In this document: in pieces, positions 1 through 10,619 of the stretch
Layout: each line of letters starts with the position of its first letter
Position numbering within the stretch: the first letter of the stretch is position 1
Assembly (NCBI GenBank): GCA_024236415.1
Contig: JACKKN010000012.1
Span: 1-64,000, forward strand
DNA: 64,000 bases
Source of the DNA: Hyphomicrobiales bacterium
GTDB taxonomy: Bacteria > Pseudomonadota > Alphaproteobacteria > Rhodospirillales > JACKKN01
Direction: 5' to 3'
The notes under the pieces: generated by a model
The model's input: the letters and a program-made list of their open reading frames with translations, nothing else
Databases searched by the model: none
Told to the model about the DNA's origin: nothing
Translations under genes and position numbers: made by a program

Positions 1-190
1 CGCGGGGCTGGAAGGCGCCGCGCAGCTTGTCGGCGCGGTCGCCGGTGACCTTCTTGGCGCGGCCGAAGAAGCCGTCGGCGGCGGCGTCGGACGTCGTGGA
101 TTGGGCCAACGCGGACTGGAACGGCGCCGACAAGGCAACGAGCGCCAGGATGGCGCCGGCCCACAGGCGCGACAGCGGCGGATGCGACAT
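1..190 (-). CDS. Exported protein, N-terminal part only (cut by left edge)
   Basis: The first 63 codons of a gene that runs off the left edge. It starts at an ATG preceded by AAGGGG at good ribosome-binding distance. The N-terminus is a clear signal peptide: a short charged/polar start, the hydrophobic stretch WAGAILALVALSA, and an A-L-A cleavage site before QSTTSD. The mature part begins with a Ser/Thr/Ala linker and then a basic stretch (FFGRAKKVTGDRADKLRG). The product is therefore predicted to be periplasmic or outer-membrane. No domain can be recognised from this fragment, and I assign no function. Confidence 0.65.
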   Translation of the reverse strand, partial: MSHPPLSRLWAGAILALVALSAPFQSALAQSTTSDAAADGFFGRAKKVTGDRADKLRGAFQPR

Positions 191-349
191 GGCGACCCCT
201 TCCCTCGACTGGGACATCGCGGGCGCCGCCCGTTGTTCTTGTTGTCGCTTCGCCGGACCGGCGGCACCGGCCCCAGCATGACATTACCACCCCGAGGGGT
301 GCAACCGTTTTGGCCGGACCCGCGCCGGCGGTACGGGCCGGCGCCGCCC

Positions 350-1303
350 CTACCCGTTCAGGGCCGCCCACATCTCGCGGTCGCGGTCGGCGGTCCAGAT
401 CTGCGGCCGCTCCATGCCGCCGGCCTCATCAAAGGCGCGCGACACGTCGAAGGGCATGCAGTGCTCGTAGATCACCCAGTCGCCGTACTTGGGGTCCATG
501 GCGGCCTTGATGGAATCGAAGGCGCCCTTCAGGTCGGCGCCCCGGGCCCGGGCCGCCTGGGCGCCGGCGTAGAGGTCGGTGATGAAGGCCTGGGTCTGGC
601 GCATGGCCTCCTCGCACAGCTCGGGCGTCTGCAGGGCGTCGCCGCGCCCGGGCACCAGCTTGCTGGGCTTCAGGGCGCGCAGGGCGTCCAGGGTCGCCGG
701 CCAGTCGGCCAGGTGGGCGTCGCCGGTGTAGGGGGTGGCGCCGAACTCGACCAGGTCGCCGGAATAGAGCACGCCCACGTCGGGCAGCCAGGCGATGGTG
801 TCGCCCTGGGTGTGGCCGCGGCCGGGGTTCCAGATCTCCACCGGGCGGTTGCCCAGGTCCACGGTCAGCTTGCCGTCGAACACGATGTTGGGCCAGGTCA
901 GGCCGGGGATGGTCTCGGCGCCCTGGAAAAGGCGCGGGAAGCGGCCCAGCTCGCTGTCGTAGTCGAACTGCCCGCGCTCGACGATCAGCTCGTGGGTGCG
1001 GCGGCTGGCGATCACGTTCTCGGCCCCGTAGGCCGCCGCGCCCAGCACCCGCACGGCGTGGTAGTGGCTGAGCAGGATGTACTTGATGGGCTTGTCGGTG
1101 ACCTGGCGGATGTGGCGCACCACGTCCTCGGCCATGAACGGGGTCGCCTGGGTGTCGATCACCATCACCGCGTCGTCGCCGACGATGACCCCGGTGTTGG
1201 GGTCGCCCTCGGCGGTGTAGGCGTAGGCCCCCTCGGCCAGCTTGGCGAAGGTGACCGTCTTGTCGCCCAGGTCGCCGGTGGAGGCGAAGGTCGGCTTGCT
1301 CAT
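350..1303 (-). CDS. MBL-fold metallohydrolase-like protein
   Basis: A 317-residue protein of the metallo-beta-lactamase fold, starting at the ATG behind GGGAG (an in-frame codon 18 bases upstream has a poorer context). The first metal motif reads SHYHAVRVLG instead of the canonical HxHxDH, so the Asp/His pair is changed. Later motifs remain: GHTQGDT, the YSGDLVEF segment, and a C-terminal EHCMPFDV segment followed by IWTADRDREMW. A conserved proteobacterial group shares this HYHAVRVLG form, so the change is a family trait and not a local defect. The substrate is unknown. The gene is divergent from acetoacetyl-CoA synthetase across 134 bp, so the two may share a control region. Confidence 0.85.
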   Translation of the reverse strand: MSKPTFASTGDLGDKTVTFAKLAEGAYAYTAEGDPNTGVIVGDDAVMVIDTQATPFMAEDVVRHIRQVTDKPIKYILLSHYHAVRVLGAAAYGAENVIASRRTHELIVERGQFDYDSELGRFPRLFQGAETIPGLTWPNIVFDGKLTVDLGNRPVEIWNPGRGHTQGDTIAWLPDVGVLYSGDLVEFGATPYTGDAHLADWPATLDALRALKPSKLVPGRGDALQTPELCEEAMRQTQAFITDLYAGAQAARARGADLKGAFDSIKAAMDPKYGDWVIYEHCMPFDVSRAFDEAGGMERPQIWTADRDREMWAALNG

Positions 1304-1437
1304 GTCTTGGCTCTCCCGCAAAATTCCAGTAGTTCTTGCACCCGAATCCGAGTCCGGGTAACGGGCGCCGCCGAACGCCCGCCCGGCCCACTAGATAGTT
1401 TCAGGTGCAACCATTGTCAAGCGGGGGAGGACGCGGC

Positions 1438-3393
<1,956 letters not shown>

Positions 3394-3425
3394 ACCGTGG
3401 CCCGCGGGCCACAGGTGCGGATGGA

Positions 3426-3449
3426 CATGAAACGGTCACCCGTTTCATG
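3426..3449. promoter_or_regulatory. Perfect 10-bp inverted repeat between aacS and pat
   Basis: The arms CATGAAACGG (3426-3435) and CCGTTTCATG (3440-3449) are perfect reverse complements with a 4-base loop, 32 bp after the aacS stop. No T-run follows on either strand, so it is not a standard intrinsic terminator. Immediately downstream lies the TGC-rich TGTTGCATTGCACAA (3448-3462). It may be an operator for pat or an mRNA-stabilising hairpin at the end of aacS. Confidence 0.55.
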
Positions 3450-3563
3450 TTGCATTGCACAATAGGCCACCCTACATTGTCGCCGTCGGGGCCGAATCGG
3501 CCAAAAACAACAGCAAGGCCGCCCCCCCGGAACCGACCCCGGCGCCATTTCGCGGCGCCGTGC

Positions 3564-3569
3564 TATACT
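3564..3569 (+). promoter_or_regulatory. Possible -10 element of pat
   Basis: TATACT lies 50 bp upstream of the pat start in a GC-rich spacer. No convincing -35 is seen at 16-18 bp, so the promoter may need an activator. The same hexamer occurs before the type I secretion ABC gene, the 23.76-kb phosphatidyltransferase gene and the mntA-like gene. Confidence 0.35.
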
Positions 3570-3618
3570 TGGGTGGAGCTCGTCCTGCCGCCACGTTCCG
3601 CAGGCCAAGGTTAGTTGC

Positions 3619-6291
3619 ATGAGCATTCGCCACCTCCACAAGCTGTTCAAACCCAGTTCCGTTGCCGTCGTCGGTGCCTCCAACCGTGCCGGCACGGTCG
3701 GCAACCTGGTCATGCGCAACCTGCTGCAGGGCGGGTTCTCGGGCCCGATCATGCCGGTCAACCCCAAGTACACCTCGGTGGCCGGGGTGCTGACCTATCC
3801 AGACGTGGCCTCCCTGGCCCAGGTGCCGGACATGGCGGTGATCTGCACCCCGCCCAAGGTGGTGCCGCAGATCGTCGAACAACTGGTGGCCCTGGGCACC
3901 ACCGCCGCCATCACCATCACCGCCGGCATGACCCGCGAAGAGACCGGCGAGGGCCGCACCGCCGCCGACGACATGATGGACGCGGCGCGCCACGGCGGCA
4001 TGCGCATCCTGGGCCCCAACTGCCTGGGCCTGCTGGTGCCCGGCATCGGCCTGAACGCCAGCTTCTCGCACCTACCGGCGGACCCGGGGCGCATCGCCTT
4101 CGTGTCCCAGTCCGGCGCCCTGTGCACGGCGGTGCTGGACTGGGCGCGCACCCACGAGATCGGGTTCTCGCACTTCGTGTCCCTGGGCGACGGCCTGGAC
4201 GTGGACTTCGGCGACGTCATCGACTACCTGGGCAGCGACCCCGGCACCCGGGCCATCCTGCTGTACATCGAATCCATCCGCGAGCGGCGCAACTTCATGT
4301 CCGCCGCCCGGGCGGCGGCGCGCAACAAGCCGATCGTGGTCATCAAGTCGGGCCGCGTCGCCGAAGGGGCGCGCGCCGCCGCCTCGCACACCGGCGCCCT
4401 GGCCGGCGCCGACGACGTGTTCGACGCCGCCATCCGCCGCGCCGGCATGCTGCGGGTGAACCGGGTCGACGAGCTGTTCGCCGCGGTCGAGACTCTGGCC
4501 CGCTCGCGCCCGCCGCGCGGCGACCGCCTGGCGATCCTGACCAACGGCGGCGGCATCGGCGTCATGGCCGTGGACGAGCTGGTGACCCAGGGCGGCCACC
4601 TGGCGCGCCTGAGCGACGACGTCATGGAGAAGCTCAACGCCGTGCTGCCGCCCACCTGGTCGCACAACAACCCGATCGACATCATCGGCGACGCGCCGGG
4701 CGAGCGGTACACCCAGGCGGTGGAGATCCTGAGCGCGGCCAAGGAGGTGGACGCCCTGCTGGTCATGCACGCGCCAACCGCCACCGCCTCGGCCACCGGC
4801 ACCGCCGAGGCGGTGATCGGCGCCGCCGGCAAGAGCCCCGGCCGCCTGCTGACCAGTTGGGTCGGCGGCGACACGGTGATGCCGGCGCGGCGCATGTTCT
4901 CGGACGCCGGGATCCCCACCTTCGAGACGCCGGAACAGGCCGTCGGCGCCTTCATGCACATGGTCAACTACCGCCGCAACCAGGAAACCCTGATGGAGAC
5001 GCCGCCCTCGGCGCCGGCCGAGTTCACCCCGGCCACGGCGACGGCGCGGCTGATCATCGAGGGCACGCTCGCCTCGGGCCACGACATGGTCAGCGAGCCC
5101 GAGGCCAAGGCGGTGCTGGCCGCCTACGGCATCCCAACGGTCGAGACCCACATCGCCACCACCCCCGAGGAGGCCGCCGACAAGGCCGCCGAGATGGGCT
5201 TTCCGGTGGCGCTCAAGATCCTGTCGCCCAACATCAGCCACAAGTCGGACATGGGCGGCGTCGACCTGTTCCTGGACAGCCGTCCGTCGGTGATCTCGGC
5301 GGCCGAGAACATGGTCGCCACCATCAAGAAGGCGGCCCCCCACGCCGACCTGCAGGGCTTCAGCGTGCAGCGCATGGCGCAGCGCCCGGGCGCCCACGAG
5401 CTGATCGTCGGCATCGCCACCGACCCCATCTTCGGCCCGGTGATCCTGTTCGGCCAGGGCGGCACGGCGGTGGAGGTCATCGGCGACCGCGCCGTGGCCC
5501 TGCCGCCCCTGAACATGAGCCTGGCCCGGGACCTGGTGCGCCGCACCCGGGTGGCGCGGCTGCTGCACGGGTACCGCGACCGGCCGCCCATCGACCTGGA
5601 CGCCCTGTCGCTGACCCTGTTGCAGGTGTCGCAGCTGGCCGTGGACATCCCCGAGATCGCCGAGTTGGACATCAACCCCCTGTTCGCCGACGAGAACGGG
5701 GTGCTGGCGCTGGACGCCCGCATCCGCCTGCAGCACCCGCCGCCGCAGTCCGAACGCCTGGCCATCCGCCCCTACCCGCGCGAGCTGGAGGAGCCCTTCA
5801 CCCTGCGCTCGGGCCGCAAGGTGCTGCTGCGCCCGATCCGGCCCGAGGACGAGCCCAACCACTACGAGTTCCTGTCCAAGCTGACCCCCGAGGACATCCG
5901 GTTCCGCTTCTTCGGCCTGGTCGGCGAGCTGCCGCACACGGAGATGGCGCGCCTGACCCAGATCGACTACGACCGCGAGATGGCCTTCATCGCCACCGCC
6001 GAGACGCCCGGCGGCACCGACGAGACCCTGGGCGTGGTGCGCACGGTGACCGACCCCGACAACGAGCGGGCGGAATACGCCATCGTCGTGCGGTCGGACC
6101 TGAAGGGGCAGAAGCTGGGCTGGAAGATGCTGGACAAGATGGTCCGGTACTGCCGCCAGCGCGGCACCAAGCAGGTGGTGGGCCAGGTGCTGCGCGAGAA
6201 CCGGCGCATGCTGGACCTGGTCAAGTCCATGGGCTTCAAGACCCGCAACCTGATCTCCGAGCCGGTGGTCGAGGTGACGCTGACCTTGTGA
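3619..6291 (+). CDS. pat: Pat-type protein lysine acetyltransferase (ADP-forming acyl-CoA synthetase-like + GNAT)
   Basis: An 890-residue protein. Residues about 1-460 are the CoA-binding and ligase-CoA domains of NDP-forming acyl-CoA synthetases (SVAVVGASNRAGTVGNL, GRIAFVSQSGALCTAVLDW). Residues about 490-715 are an ATP-grasp domain (KILSPNISHKSDMGGV). From about 735 a GNAT acetyltransferase domain follows (LRPIRPEDE, LGVVRTVTDPDNE). Proteins with this order acetylate the catalytic Lys of acyl-CoA synthetases and so switch them off. The His residues of SHTGALAG and ISHKSDMGG, the phospho-relay positions of active ADP-forming synthetases, are both present, so residual synthetase activity cannot be excluded. 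Its position just after aacS suggests AacS as a target. AAGG precedes the start. Confidence 0.9.
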   Translation: MSIRHLHKLFKPSSVAVVGASNRAGTVGNLVMRNLLQGGFSGPIMPVNPKYTSVAGVLTYPDVASLAQVPDMAVICTPPKVVPQIVEQLVALGTTAAITITAGMTREETGEGRTAADDMMDAARHGGMRILGPNCLGLLVPGIGLNASFSHLPADPGRIAFVSQSGALCTAVLDWARTHEIGFSHFVSLGDGLDVDFGDVIDYLGSDPGTRAILLYIESIRERRNFMSAARAAARNKPIVVIKSGRVAEGARAAASHTGALAGADDVFDAAIRRAGMLRVNRVDELFAAVETLARSRPPRGDRLAILTNGGGIGVMAVDELVTQGGHLARLSDDVMEKLNAVLPPTWSHNNPIDIIGDAPGERYTQAVEILSAAKEVDALLVMHAPTATASATGTAEAVIGAAGKSPGRLLTSWVGGDTVMPARRMFSDAGIPTFETPEQAVGAFMHMVNYRRNQETLMETPPSAPAEFTPATATARLIIEGTLASGHDMVSEPEAKAVLAAYGIPTVETHIATTPEEAADKAAEMGFPVALKILSPNISHKSDMGGVDLFLDSRPSVISAAENMVATIKKAAPHADLQGFSVQRMAQRPGAHELIVGIATDPIFGPVILFGQGGTAVEVIGDRAVALPPLNMSLARDLVRRTRVARLLHGYRDRPPIDLDALSLTLLQVSQLAVDIPEIAELDINPLFADENGVLALDARIRLQHPPPQSERLAIRPYPRELEEPFTLRSGRKVLLRPIRPEDEPNHYEFLSKLTPEDIRFRFFGLVGELPHTEMARLTQIDYDREMAFIATAETPGGTDETLGVVRTVTDPDNERAEYAIVVRSDLKGQKLGWKMLDKMVRYCRQRGTKQVVGQVLRENRRMLDLVKSMGFKTRNLISEPVVEVTLTL

Positions 6292-6307
6292 CCGGAACTC
6301 TGGCCGG

Positions 6308-8632
6308 CTACTTGGTCTCGGCCACGTAGACGCCGTCCCAGTCGGGCGGCGGCGGTTCGGCCTCGAAGTCCTCGATGCGTTCCATCATCAGGTCGTAGTA
6401 GGCGTCCAGGTTGTAGCCGTTCTGCTTCGACCGCGCCTCGACCACCTTGGCCCGGGCGGTGGCCCAGTCGCGGGCGCGGTAGGCGGCCAGCATCTGGGCA
6501 TGGGCGGCGGCGAGCTGGCGGAAGCCGTCGCCGCGGGCCTCCTCGGCGTCGCCCAGCAGGGTGTGGACGGCGTTGGCCTCGGTCTTGCCCTTCAGGCGCA
6601 CCAGGTCGAGCTCCAGGAAGGCCATGTCCGGCGCCGCGGCCTGGGTGTTCTCGCCGACCAGGATGTCGGTGCCATAGGTCTTGCACTGGCCCTCCAGGCG
6701 CGAGGCCAGGTTCACGTTGTCGCCCAGGACCGAATAGTCGAAGCGCTGCTCGGACCCCATGTTGCCGACCACGGCGTCGCCGGTGTTCAGGCCGACGCCG
6801 ATGCGGAACGGCATGAACACGCGGCCCTCGCGCTCGGCGTCGACCGCCAGGGAGTCGTTCAGCGGCACCATCTGGCGCTGCATCTCCAGCGCCGCGACGC
6901 AGGCGTTGCGGGCGTGGTCGGGGTCGTCCAGGGGCGCGTTCCAGAACGCCATGATGCAGTCGCCCATGTACTTGTCCACGGTGCCCTGGCAGTTGAGGAT
7001 CACCTGGGTCAGGGGGGTCAGCAGGCGGTTGATCAACTGGGTCAGGCCCGAGGCGTCGTACTGTTCCGAGATGGTGGTGAAGCCGCGCACGTCGCAGAAC
7101 AGCATGGTCATCTCGCGGTTCTCGCCGCCCAGGGCGAGCTGGTCCGGGTCCTCGGCCAGCTTCTCGACCATGGCCGGCGACAGGTAGTGCGAGAAGGCGT
7201 TGCGCACCTGGCGCCGCTCGTTCTCCTCCTTGGCGTAGCCCAGGTAGATCAGCAGCGTGTACAGCAGCAGGATGGTGATCACCGAATAGCCGACGTCGAA
7301 CAGGGTCCTCTGTTCGGCGAACAGGTACCACGACGTGCCCATGGCGGCGCCGGCGATGACCAGGAACAGCAGCGCCGTCCAGTGGGCGCTGGCGCGCGGC
7401 ACCAGCCAGATCATCAGCAGCCCGACGCCGATCATCAGCAGGTACTCGAACAGCTCGATGGTGTTGGGGCGCAGCAGGAAGCTGTTGGTGAACGCGGCCT
7501 CGATGATCTGGGCGTGGACCTCGACCCCCGGGATGATCTCGCTGACCGGGGTCGACCGCACGTCCAGCAGCCCCACCGCCGAAGTGCCCAGGATGGTCAG
7601 CTTGCCCTTCAGCAGCGCCGGGTCCACGGACCCGTTCAGGATGTCGCGCGCCGGCACGTACTTGGCCTCGTCGGACTCGGAGAAGTAGGGCCAGATGCGG
7701 CCGCGCCGGTCGGTGGGGATCTTCAGCCCCTTGGGCGGGAACTGGCGCGCCGAGGCGACGCCGATCTCGGTCATGCCCGCCTCGTTGGAGAAGGCGACGA
7801 TGGTGCGGTTGCCGAAGGCCGCGCGCAGCATCTCGACGGTCAGGGTCGGGTACAGCTTGCCTTCGTGGCGGAACAGGGCCTGGACCCGGCGCACGATGCC
7901 GTCCCGTTCCGGCTGCAGCGAGAAGATGCCGCGCCCGGCGGCGGCCTGCTCGATGGTGTCGATGTTGCGCACCAGTTCCGGGAACTCGGGCATGTAGGGG
8001 GTCGGGTCGGGGCCGCGGATGGCCACCGAGGTGCCGATCGGCGCCGTGGTGTGCTTGCGCTGCTTCAGGCGGTAGCCGGCCTGGCCCAGCACCACGCGGC
8101 CGCGCTTGATCACGTCGGCGAACACCAGGTCGTTGCTGGGCAGGTGGGCCAGGCGGTCGCTGGTCTCCTGGTCCAGGCCGATGACGTTCTTGACGATGTC
8201 CTTGGGACTCATGCGGTCGGGCTCGGCGAACACCATGTCGAAGGCCACCAGCACGGCGCCCTGGCTCATGGTCTTCTGCACCAGCTCGGCGATCAGGGTG
8301 CGCGGCCAGGGCCACTGGCCGTATTCCGACAGGCTGCCCTCGTCCAGGTCGATGATGGTCACCGGCTTGAACCGGGTCTCGGGGATGGGCCGCGGCTTCA
8401 GCCGCTGGTAGGCGTCGAACAGCTTGACCTGCAGGATCTCCACCGGCGCCGGGTTCCAGAAGTGGACCACCACCGCCGTAACCAGCAGCAGCAGGCCGAT
8501 CCAGCGGTCGATGCCGATCAGCGCCCGCCGGCGGCCGGACCTGCGGCCCGACTTGCGCGCCGTCTTCGGCCTTTTGAAAAGCCCTTTCAACACCCCAGAC
8601 GATCCGTCCCGGCACCCGTGGCAACCGGCCAA
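6308..8632 (-). CDS. CHASE2-domain class III adenylate cyclase
   Basis: A 774-residue membrane cyclase. A basic N-terminus leads into TM1 (IGLLLLVTAVVVHFW, about residues 44-58), an extracytoplasmic CHASE2 sensor of about 330 residues (DLDEGSLSEYGQWPWPR), three closely spaced TM helices near 395-470, and a cytoplasmic class III catalytic domain. Metal-binding Asp residues are seen in LFCDVRGFTT and KYMGDCIMAF. The Lys of DKYMGD and the Asp of FDYSVLGDNVNLASRLE favour ATP over GTP, hence cAMP. The first ATG has no strong ribosome site, and a GTG or TTG about 14 codons in is possible. The gene is convergent with pat (16-bp gap) and divergent from the secretion operon. A cyclic-nucleotide-binding protein is encoded at 62.8-63.3 kb. 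Confidence 0.9.
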   Translation of the reverse strand: MAGCHGCRDGSSGVLKGLFKRPKTARKSGRRSGRRRALIGIDRWIGLLLLVTAVVVHFWNPAPVEILQVKLFDAYQRLKPRPIPETRFKPVTIIDLDEGSLSEYGQWPWPRTLIAELVQKTMSQGAVLVAFDMVFAEPDRMSPKDIVKNVIGLDQETSDRLAHLPSNDLVFADVIKRGRVVLGQAGYRLKQRKHTTAPIGTSVAIRGPDPTPYMPEFPELVRNIDTIEQAAAGRGIFSLQPERDGIVRRVQALFRHEGKLYPTLTVEMLRAAFGNRTIVAFSNEAGMTEIGVASARQFPPKGLKIPTDRRGRIWPYFSESDEAKYVPARDILNGSVDPALLKGKLTILGTSAVGLLDVRSTPVSEIIPGVEVHAQIIEAAFTNSFLLRPNTIELFEYLLMIGVGLLMIWLVPRASAHWTALLFLVIAGAAMGTSWYLFAEQRTLFDVGYSVITILLLYTLLIYLGYAKEENERRQVRNAFSHYLSPAMVEKLAEDPDQLALGGENREMTMLFCDVRGFTTISEQYDASGLTQLINRLLTPLTQVILNCQGTVDKYMGDCIMAFWNAPLDDPDHARNACVAALEMQRQMVPLNDSLAVDAEREGRVFMPFRIGVGLNTGDAVVGNMGSEQRFDYSVLGDNVNLASRLEGQCKTYGTDILVGENTQAAAPDMAFLELDLVRLKGKTEANAVHTLLGDAEEARGDGFRQLAAAHAQMLAAYRARDWATARAKVVEARSKQNGYNLDAYYDLMMERIEDFEAEPPPPDWDGVYVAETK

Positions 8633-8731
8633 ACCCTAGAGCATGTCCCGGGCAAATGGAAGCGGCGGGGACCGCGCCGCCGGCCCCGGGGGCCGGGGGA
8701 CATGCCGCTGGTGCGAACGATTCCCAGCGAC

Positions 8732-8737
8732 TATACT
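8732..8737 (+). promoter_or_regulatory. Possible -10 element of type I secretion operon
   Basis: TATACT sits 77 bp upstream of the ABC transporter start in the divergent spacer with the cyclase gene. No good -35 is visible at the usual distance. Confidence 0.3.
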
Positions 8738-8813
8738 GCCCGCCCGGGCCGCAACGCCGGGATGCGGGCGGGCCGGAACCAGGGGACCGCGACCCACCGC
8801 CGCCGCAGGGACC

Positions 8814-10619
8814 ATGAAAGCACCCAAGAACCGCAAGTGGCTGAAACCCTTCCTGAAGCCGATCCGCTCGGTGTTCCGGGAAGTGATGCTGATGTCGTTC
8901 TTCATCAACATGCTGGCCCTGGCGGTGCCGGTGTTCGTGCTGCAGGTCTATGACCGGGTGGTGTTCCACGCCGGCATCAGCACCCTGCAGGGGCTGGTCA
9001 TCGGCGTCGCCCTGGTGCTGCTGTTCGAATGGATCCTGCGCCAGTCCCGCTCGCGCATCATGCAGACCATCGCCCTGCGCCTGGACGTGGAGGTGGGGCG
9101 CAAGCTGTTCGACAAGGTCACCGGCCTGCCCCTGCGCGAGCTGGAGCACCGCCCGGCCGCCTTCTGGCAGGCCCTGTTCAGGGACGTGGACGTGGTCCGC
9201 AACACCCTGTCCGGGCCGTCGGCGGTGCTGCTGGCGGACCTGCCCTTCGCGATCCTGTTCCTGGGCCTGGTGATCATCATCGCCCCGCCCCTGGCCTGGG
9301 TGCTGGCGGTGATCGTGCCCCTGTTCATGGTGGTGGCCTGGATGTCCGGCCACGTCATGACCGAGGCCAGCCGGCGCGAGCGTGACAGCTCCATGGCCCG
9401 CGACGGCCTGGTGGCCGAGATGATCTCGGGCCGCACCACCATCAAGGCCCTGGCCATGGAGGACGCCCTGCGCCCGGGCTGGGAGGACCGCCACGCCACC
9501 AACATCGAGCGCGCCGCCTTCCGCGGCAGCCGCAACGACGGCTTCTCCAACCTGGGCACCTCCCTGACCATGGCCACCACGGTGGCCATGACCTCGGTCG
9601 GCGCCGTCGCCATCATCCACCAGGAGCTGACCATCGGCGCCCTGATCGCCGCCAACATGCTCAGCGCCCGCATGCTGGGCCCGCTGAACCAGCTGGTGCA
9701 GCAGTGGCGGGTGTTCGCCTCGTACCGCGAGGCGGTCGACCGCCTGGGCCAGGTGTTCATCCTGGACGAGGACCGCCGCGACAGCGTCATCGCCAGCGAG
9801 CGGCCCCAGGGCGCCCTGACCCTGGAGGACGTGGTGTTCGCCTACCGCGACGGCGACGAGCCGGTGGTCAACGGGGTGCGCATCAAGATCCCCGCCGGCG
9901 GCGTCCACGCCCTGGTCGGGCGCAACGGCAGCGGCAAGACCACCCTGTTGAAGCTGATGCAGGGCCTCTATCGCCCGGCCAGCGGCCGGGTCCTGATGGA
10001 CGACGCCGACATCGGCCAGTTCTCGCGCCGCGAGCTGGCCCACTGGGTCGGCTACGTGCCCCAGGAATGCGTCCTGTTCTCGGGCTCCGTGCGCGACAAC
10101 ATCGCCCACCGCCGCCCCGAATCCACCGACGAGGAGATCGTCAAGGCGGCCAAGGAGGGCGGCGCCCACGCCTTCATCGTCGACCTGCCCGACGGCTACG
10201 GCGCCGAGATCGGCGAGGCCGGGCGGCGCCTGTCCGGCGGCCAGCGACAGCGCCTGGCCATCGCCCGGGCCCTGGTCGGCGACCCGCCGGTGGTGCTGAT
10301 GGACGAGCCGTCCAGCAACCTGGATCGCCAGGCCGAGGCCGAGCTGCGCCGGGTGCTGACCGAGATCGGCCGCAACCGCACGGTGATCGTGGTCACCCAC
10401 AGCCCGATCCTGCTGGCCGCCTGCGACACCCTGATCGCCCTGGAGAAGGGCCGCATCGCCCTGGCCGGCCCGGCCAAGAAGCTGATCCCGCGCATCCTGG
10501 GCACGGCGCCCAAGCCGGTCCAGGCGGCGGCGGCACCGGCGGCGGTGCCCGGCCCGGCCGCGGCGGCCGGGGCCGCGCCGGAACGGCGCGAGGAAGCGGC
10601 CGGCGGAGGATCGGCATGA
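8814..10619 (+). CDS. Type I secretion ABC transporter (permease + ATPase)
   Basis: A 601-residue half transporter. The membrane domain (about residues 25-310) opens with the FFINMLALAVPVFVLQVYD segment typical of type I secretion exporters; no C39 peptidase domain precedes it. The ATPase domain has Walker A GRNGSGKTT, signature LSGGQRQRLA, Walker B VVLMDEPSSNLD and switch His in VVTHSP, all intact. The C-terminus is a low-complexity Ala/Pro tail. The ATG at 8814 is chosen because CGCAGGG precedes it; in-frame codons further upstream would add a Gly/Arg-rich, non-conserved extension. The adaptor gene overlaps by ATGA. Neither a TolC-like outer-membrane factor nor an RTX-type substrate is encoded nearby. 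Confidence 0.92.
   Translation: MKAPKNRKWLKPFLKPIRSVFREVMLMSFFINMLALAVPVFVLQVYDRVVFHAGISTLQGLVIGVALVLLFEWILRQSRSRIMQTIALRLDVEVGRKLFDKVTGLPLRELEHRPAAFWQALFRDVDVVRNTLSGPSAVLLADLPFAILFLGLVIIIAPPLAWVLAVIVPLFMVVAWMSGHVMTEASRRERDSSMARDGLVAEMISGRTTIKALAMEDALRPGWEDRHATNIERAAFRGSRNDGFSNLGTSLTMATTVAMTSVGAVAIIHQELTIGALIAANMLSARMLGPLNQLVQQWRVFASYREAVDRLGQVFILDEDRRDSVIASERPQGALTLEDVVFAYRDGDEPVVNGVRIKIPAGGVHALVGRNGSGKTTLLKLMQGLYRPASGRVLMDDADIGQFSRRELAHWVGYVPQECVLFSGSVRDNIAHRRPESTDEEIVKAAKEGGAHAFIVDLPDGYGAEIGEAGRRLSGGQRQRLAIARALVGDPPVVLMDEPSSNLDRQAEAELRRVLTEIGRNRTVIVVTHSPILLAACDTLIALEKGRIALAGPAKKLIPRILGTAPKPVQAAAAPAAVPGPAAAAGAAPERREEAAGGGSA

Noticed and set aside
3426..3449. Rho-independent terminator of aacS
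   Set aside because: The stem is perfect but no T-run follows on either strand, so I list it only as an inverted repeat of unknown role.
5967..10400. A 1477-codon open frame on the minus strand and similar long frames on both strands
   Set aside because: Stop-free frames are common in DNA of this GC content. These run across or opposite to recognisable genes and translate into low-complexity His, Gly, Gln, Arg and Ala-rich sequence with no motifs.
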